Part shown: one piece after another, positions 58,771-64,000 of the stretch | How the letters are laid out: the number at the start of each line of letters is the position of its first letter | Numbering within the stretch: position 1 is the stretch's first letter | Assembly: GCA_947462335.1 (NCBI GenBank) | Contig: OX381710.1 | Span: forward strand, 62,987,303-63,051,302 | DNA from: Harmothoe impar | Taxonomy: Eukaryota; Annelida; Polychaeta; Phyllodocida; Polynoidae | Direction: 5' to 3' | DNA: 64,000 bases | Notes under the pieces: generated by a model | Told to the model about the DNA's origin: nothing | Database searches by the model: none | What the model saw: the letters and a program-made list of their open reading frames with translations, nothing else | Position numbers and translations under genes: made by a program

Positions 58771-61646
58771 GTCATAGTGCAATGAAGAGTTAATGTATAT
58801 TGAACCCCTCCATTTAATGATAAATAATGACCACTTGCCAACATGGCCAGTTATCTGAAACAATGTACACTAAATGGATATAATCAGAACTGTTACCATA
58901 GATGTTTTACCATGACAAACTAGTTAACGAAGACAGATTAATCTAGGGCTCACTGTGCCATCCTTCCATAATTTTATAAAAGCTTAACGAAAAAAGCTCT
59001 TAATCCTTACAGCAAAGGGTTACATAGTAGCTGCTATAGGGGCATCCTGAGTTCCCGTACAGACCCAGCTCTGAGCTGGTTGCTCGCCTGATACCAGGGG
59101 CGGGGTTGGGCTGGTCCAGTCTGGCTTCCATAGAGAATGTATGGACTCAAACTGTGTCACCCTTCTTAAAGGGGTATTCATATGAATTTAGTCTTATGGG
59201 ATACATGGTTTGTCACTGTATCATTGGGCTGTGTGTTTTCTCATGGATATTTAGCAAACCAGAGATAAGAGCACATAGATGGTGCACACCCCGACTCACC
59301 GTGCATCACCCCCTGCATTGCATGCCCCTGACCGGGCCAGGTGCATACCCCCCTCCTCCCCTGCCCCTAGTAGCCCCACCCTCACCCTGCGGACAGCCCC
59401 CCAAACATACATATTCCCAGTTTTAGGGGTGTCCGCGCCAATCTCAGAATAGCCCTATTGATTTGCCTTTGATGAACTCCTCAGGTATAAGATAGTTAGT
59501 TAACATGTGACAGGCTATTCTACCTGTGATAGCTCAGTACTTATCAAGAAGTGTGATGTCTCTTGACAAGGTTAATTGACTTTGATAAAGTTTGATTTCT
59601 CCAACTGAGTAAGTTTACATGCCATGTTTGGTATTGTTACTATTACAACAGTCACTTGAAACTCCATAAATAGGGGCTTAATTGTCCATAAAATGTCATT
59701 GAAAGGATATCATGATATTTGACTAGATTATATAGTGAGAGATAGCTGTTCGTCTTTGGGCAAATAGTTACAACAACATGTCCATTCCCCAGTCATTCAT
59801 AGCCAATGATAAGACCAATGGCAGGTTGATGTGCCGCTTATATGGTGCTTGTTGGACAAGTTTCGCAACATAGCATCTCATCTGCAAAGTATATTGCAGC
59901 AATCTGTTCATGCTGCTTCCATTCACCCTCTGTTGCCTTTGCCTGTATTGACTGCTCCATCACTATGAGAAGTTTCTGAATATGAAGGTCCTTTCTGATA
60001 ATAAAACCTCACGTAGAAGCTGTGGCTATTACCCAAGTCAGATCACCAGTGTGGCTTATAGGATAGGCCCAAAGTCAGGGTGTGGCTTATTCACAAATAT
60101 TTCCAAATCTTGGGTGGGGGGTGGATTAGCACAGGCCTATATTGTAGACTTTATAAGTGTGAAAATGCCACACAAACAACACACAGTGATGCCAATAGGG
60201 CTTTCACTCAACAACAATGTGGCCTGAGAGAGTGGCTTCTAACAGCTGACATGCACGAGGGAGGGAGGTGAGGTGAGGTGAGGGACTCCTGTCAGTGCCA
60301 CTTTGACAGTGCATATACCGGTACTCATCATACATACCTACGTACCCATAGCAAGTGATGGGAGTGGAATATGATACAATCTATCTATTCCTTGTCCACA
60401 TGGTAATACAATGGAAATTATTGCCTAACCCTTTATTGGCTTTAAAAATGTTCCTCTTTGTAGGATCAGGATGCTTGAATGCAGCCCTGGAAAGTCTACT
60501 CCCCAGTGCTGCATTTATACATCAGGGCAACAATGATTCATTGAATTACCAAGGTTGCATTCATGCACATTGATGATCAAGGATGTAACACATTAAAGCA
60601 CTACATGGCCCTAAAGGGTCAAACATTAGGCTGACGGGTTTACTAATTAAATCGACACATTAATTTATGATTTGTCTATATAGATATAAAGACAATAGTT
60701 GAATGAAGAATTTAATGACAATTATTCTATTTGACCTTGATAATTGCGACCTTTAGTCATAACACTCCAAGGTAAAGGTACTTCTGTACAAAACCACCAA
60801 AACTGAAAGAGATGTACATAGTGTGTGTGTGATAAGCTCAGTTAAGGTGGATCACTACCTCTTGAATATGGACCCACTACGCAAATATATGCGCATATAG
60901 CTTTAATGTCTCAGATTGAGCTGATATTAAATCAATGGGTACATATATATGTTGACTAAGCAATATCCAAAAATTGGACAGTTTTGAGCAAAATTGATCT
61001 CTATATTGGACTTTGAATATTTGCTATATTTGTAGACAATAATATTTACTACTTTTGACATAAGCTAGAAAATTAAAATTATTTATCAATAAATCATTAT
61101 CTAGATTGATATAAATGTTACTACATTGCTTGAAGTAACCAAGGGCATAAAGTACAACCATTTCATACCCTGATTCTTGCCATTTTACCCATTATTCTAG
61201 GCATTAAATAAGGATTTAGACCATTATTGCACTATTTTTTTACTTCAAAGGCCAAAAAACTAAAAATATGCCTAGAACCCCCTATCAAAAGCACTTTCAT
61301 GTGTTAGCAAATGATCTGAACTATTTTCTGAGAGAGTTTTAAAAATGTCTGTTAACTTTGAATACTATTTTTAGCTAATAAGGCTACAAAATAATGAAAA
61401 TGTCTTCCTATTCTTTCCGGAAACTTCATATTTTTACCCAGAATGCCATTGCATACAACTGTAAAATTATTTATGCAGTAAAGTGAAATATGTAGGCGTT
61501 GCACATGTGAAGTTTTACATTTCTGTGCATAATGGTTGATATTAAAAAAAATCATGGAAGTTTTCTTTTCTTTTCTATTTACCTAGCAAACATACTACAT
61601 GTGCTAGCCTTAGAAGATAATGTCTTTAGCTTAACTTAGTTCCAGT
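58771..61646. other. Stretch without supported gene
   Basis: No exon is supported. A C-rich, GC-rich patch lies at about 59285-59405, a GAGGT run at about 60261-60284, and the rest is AT-rich and unremarkable. Confidence 0.5.
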
Positions 61647-62738
61647 AGTGACATTGACATTTGACCTATATAAATACCATTAACCTTGACCAAGGTCATC
61701 CTCTGAGCTGTGAGAGATGAAATATCTGTTGATGTAGGGGTGTGCTAATATTATGAAGGATGTGTGCTTAAAACAGGAGTAACCAACAAAATACCAGTCT
61801 TACTAAGTGACAGATTTGGAAATTGAATCAAATATGTTTATTCCTTGTTTCTATGGTAACCACAAGGAAAAAATGATTTAAAAGGGTCAAGCCTTGGACT
61901 TATATATGAAGTTCACTAATCAAAGTACTGGAGCCCTCATAATTTGCATTTTATAAAAAAAAGAATATTGGTGAATAATAAGTATAACTATGATTTTGAC
62001 CACAATTTCTGTTCTTGACCTTAAAAATAATGACCTTGACCTTGGGCCAAGGTCAAAATTGTAATTATAGGAGTAGCTTCTAATTCAGTGTACTTAAAGT
62101 GATATGGTCCGATTTTTTTCATATTTTAAATCCTGCTTAAAGGTGTTTCATATGTTAGTACAATATCATATTTGGAGAATAGGGACCAACAAAATGCTAC
62201 ATATGGGCAGTAAGAGCCCAATTAGAGGGTCTGATATGGCCCAAGTGTAGTATTTTACAGTGTTTTTTTCAATGGGGGAATTATAGCGTGCACTCCAAAA
62301 TGAGTAAATTGAGCCATAATCTGATAATTAGTCAGATTTTAAGCTGAATCATAGGGAATGAGATAAAATAAAGTAGCTAGCACATGAAGTATGGCCGTAG
62401 GGAACATTCTAATTCATACATAACAAAATTGAGTTTTGAACCCTAATCATCGGACCATGTCACTTTAAATCCCCAAAATGAAAGGGCTGACGTACATATA
62501 CCATGTGCTAGACTCAGTTAATCACCAATTTGGCTATAACCCAGTTTTAGTGGTGACGTTGACCTTTGACCTCTTGTTTCGCCTATAGAGCTATTGCACC
62601 CCGACTGCTATTACACAAAAATATGATCCCTAGACATTTTTGGTTTAGACATATAGCTTTCAGGAAAATAGCATGAGCCTTCGTGCCTATAGTTGGGCAC
62701 GACTTGCTAAATTCTGGTTGCTGGCTCGTGCACTATAT
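61647..62738 (-). repeat. Inverted duplication, right arm
   Basis: The opposite-strand partner of 57600-58262. It is longer because of the MITE at 62098-62464. Once that is removed, GTGTAC...AAAATG at the junction matches the uninterrupted left arm. Confidence 0.85.
62098..62464. mobile_element. MITE with AGTGAYATGGTCCGAT ends, TTAA target
   Basis: The ends AGTGATATGGTCCGAT and ATCGGACCATGTCACT are inverted, directly flanked by TTAA at 62094-62097 and 62465-62468. The left arm of the surrounding inverted duplication acts as an empty-site comparison (its uninterrupted sequence lacks this segment). The 367-bp body is non-coding. The TTAA target suggests piggyBac-type mobilisation. Confidence 0.85.
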
Positions 62739-62875
62739 GAATAAATGAAGCCAATGCAATCAATCAAAATAATTTCAAAAGGAAATTACAAAAATATTTA
62801 TTTTCCTCTTTCATGACATCAAAATTTCTGCAATTTCCTTTTGAAATTATTTTGGGTCCTCTCTCTCATTTTCAG

Positions 62876-63006
62876 AGGATTCTACTGTGGGGCTGTATTC
62901 GTACAGCTTTATCCTGCTAGATTGTACATAGACAACTATTTAGCAATCTATGTGTGCCGTGTCCAGATTTACATGATCTGTGTGAGACCATTCTTCGACT
63001 TACAAG
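62876..63006 (+). other. Exon-like segment with consensus splice sites
   Basis: It is bounded by a pyrimidine-rich TCTCATTTTCAG acceptor and a CAAG|GTAAGT donor. It is open in one frame (GFYCGAVFVQLYPARLY, later VCRVQIYMICVRPFFDLQ), entering in phase 2 and leaving in phase 1. It is phase-compatible with 63399 downstream but not with the phase-1 donors at 55700 or 57463. No family is recognised, and it may be a cassette exon or a chance match. Confidence 0.3.
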
Positions 63007-63398
63007 GTAAGTGCAAGGGCTCTTCATGACCTCATTACTGTCCATTTGTCTGATTAGATACTTCCCCATGTAAAATGACAATCTAATATCAGGGAATCAT
63101 TGACAACAGTAGTAATGATCTCAAGAGCAGAGCCCTGTGCCACAACTTATAAAGTATATCTTTTAACGGATATTAGGCTCAAGAAGGGAAACATCACTTT
63201 GTGTCTGAAAAAAACAACTTGGCATGACATGTGAGTATTTGAAATTTTGGGGGACAAAAAACTGAAATGACCTTTTGTCTCCAAATCTCTTTTCTCGAAT
63301 CACCATTTAAAAGAAATCATTTGACAAACTCACTTTTTGGCACTCTTGTGCCACTGTACTTAAGGGGTTAAATGTTCCGACCACTGTTGTGTCCTTAG

Positions 63399-63807
63399 CA
63401 GCAGATGTTGCGGCAGAAGGTGCTGCAGCAGCAGCTACTTCTACAGCAGCTCCTACAGCAGGAGACTCGGTGCAGCTACCGGCTGACCTCATACAGGACC
63501 TCATCCTGGAGAGTTACGACAACATGACACGAGCCGTCAACGAGTGCTGTAGTGCAGGGGATGCAGCGGCCTGCTGTAGTGCAGATGTGTCGAAGAACAT
63601 CACAACCGGACCAGCCAATGGGACTGTTGAGGTCCCGCCTGAACTGGCCAACCTGACAACAACAACAACAACAACAACAACAGCAGCCACAACAACAAAG
63701 CCTAAACATAACTACATTGCAGCAATATGTGGTGGTTTAGCTGTGGCTGTCCTGTTTGCTCTTACACTGGTAGTCGCTGTAACATGCGCAATTAGAGAAA
63801 ACAGGCG
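63399..63807 (+). CDS. Membrane-anchor exon: Ala/Thr-rich stalk, Cys cluster, one transmembrane segment
   Basis: The acceptor TGTCCTTAG is followed by two bases completing a phase-1 codon. It encodes an Ala-rich stretch, then LPADLIQDLILESYDNMT, a cysteine cluster ECCSAGDAAACCSAD, four Asn-X-Thr sequons (NMT, NIT, NGT, NLT), a Thr run from (ACA)n and the hydrophobic span IAAICGGLAVAVLFALTLVV. The basic stop-transfer Arg-Glu-Asn-Arg-Arg follows, so type I topology is expected. Either the chain ends at TAA 63809-63811, or GCG|GTAAGT at 63807 is a donor to a cytoplasmic exon beyond the window. It is the likely anchor for the mucin exon or for the signal-peptide exon at 57172. Confidence 0.72.
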
Positions 63808-63811
63808 GTAA

Positions 63812-64000
63812 GTTGTGTTTAAACAATAACCATTCCCTTGGATGCAAAATGAGTCAGATATAAAACTTGTATCGGACACTTGCATTTGCATTTATTCAAC
63901 GATACCAGCCTATGCCAGAAAATCCAATAAAACTGGTTTCAACTGTGTGTCGGCATGTTCAATACTTTGTAGGAAATCCTCCGTCATTTCAATGTCAGAA
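63812..64000. other. Right edge, nothing recognised
   Basis: AT-rich; either an intron after the 63807 donor or 3' untranslated sequence. Confidence 0.4.

Overview
The window comes from a repeat-rich, intron-containing animal genome. The main evidence is a complete ten-exon DEG/ENaC-type sodium channel gene, a family confined to animals. A long Thr-rich mucin-type exon, non-LTR retrotransposon remnants and many short inverted-repeat transposons (MITEs) fit a marine invertebrate. Amphioxus or another non-vertebrate deuterostome would fit, but the sequence alone does not fix the phylum. Nothing looks bacterial or viral.

Layout: 1-4733 is a tandem satellite with a ~536 bp unit in two sequence classes. 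One unit carries a retroposon insertion, and the array ends in a diverged inverted unit (4734-4946) that makes a large hairpin. 4947-12786 is non-genic and holds old segmental duplications, microsatellites and a palindrome. 12787-22414 (minus strand) is the DEG/ENaC gene; its ten exons join in frame to a 461-residue channel subunit, with foldback transposons in its introns and MITEs just upstream of its start. 22415-38660 is intergenic, with hairpin elements, nested MITEs and two LTR-like segments. 38660-41331 is a broken CR1/L2/Jockey-like LINE, and 45645-46680 (minus) is the 3' part of a different LINE. 47040-49041 is a ~2.0 kb near-perfect palindrome bounded by TTAA, with tRNA-like segments in each arm. 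49769-50322 holds two more foldback MITEs.

51524-55700 is one long exon for a mucin-like protein: signal-peptide-like start, about 108 copies of a 12-residue Thr-rich repeat, and a phase-1 splice donor. An exon at 63399-63807 encodes an Ala/Thr-rich stalk, a Cys cluster, a Thr run and one membrane span. It is phase-compatible with the mucin exon and also with a separate signal-peptide exon pair at 57172-57463, so the two may be alternative 5' ends of one membrane-anchored glycoprotein locus. An inverted duplication (57.6-58.3 kb versus 61.6-62.7 kb) and a TTAA-bounded MITE lie between them.

The channel and the mucin are separate genes on opposite strands, and nothing in the sequence ties them into one pathway. 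The least ordinary objects are the TTAA-bounded palindrome, the recently duplicated mucin repeat array, and a MITE family (ends CACTGTMAGAAGT, TA target) seen as two very different members.
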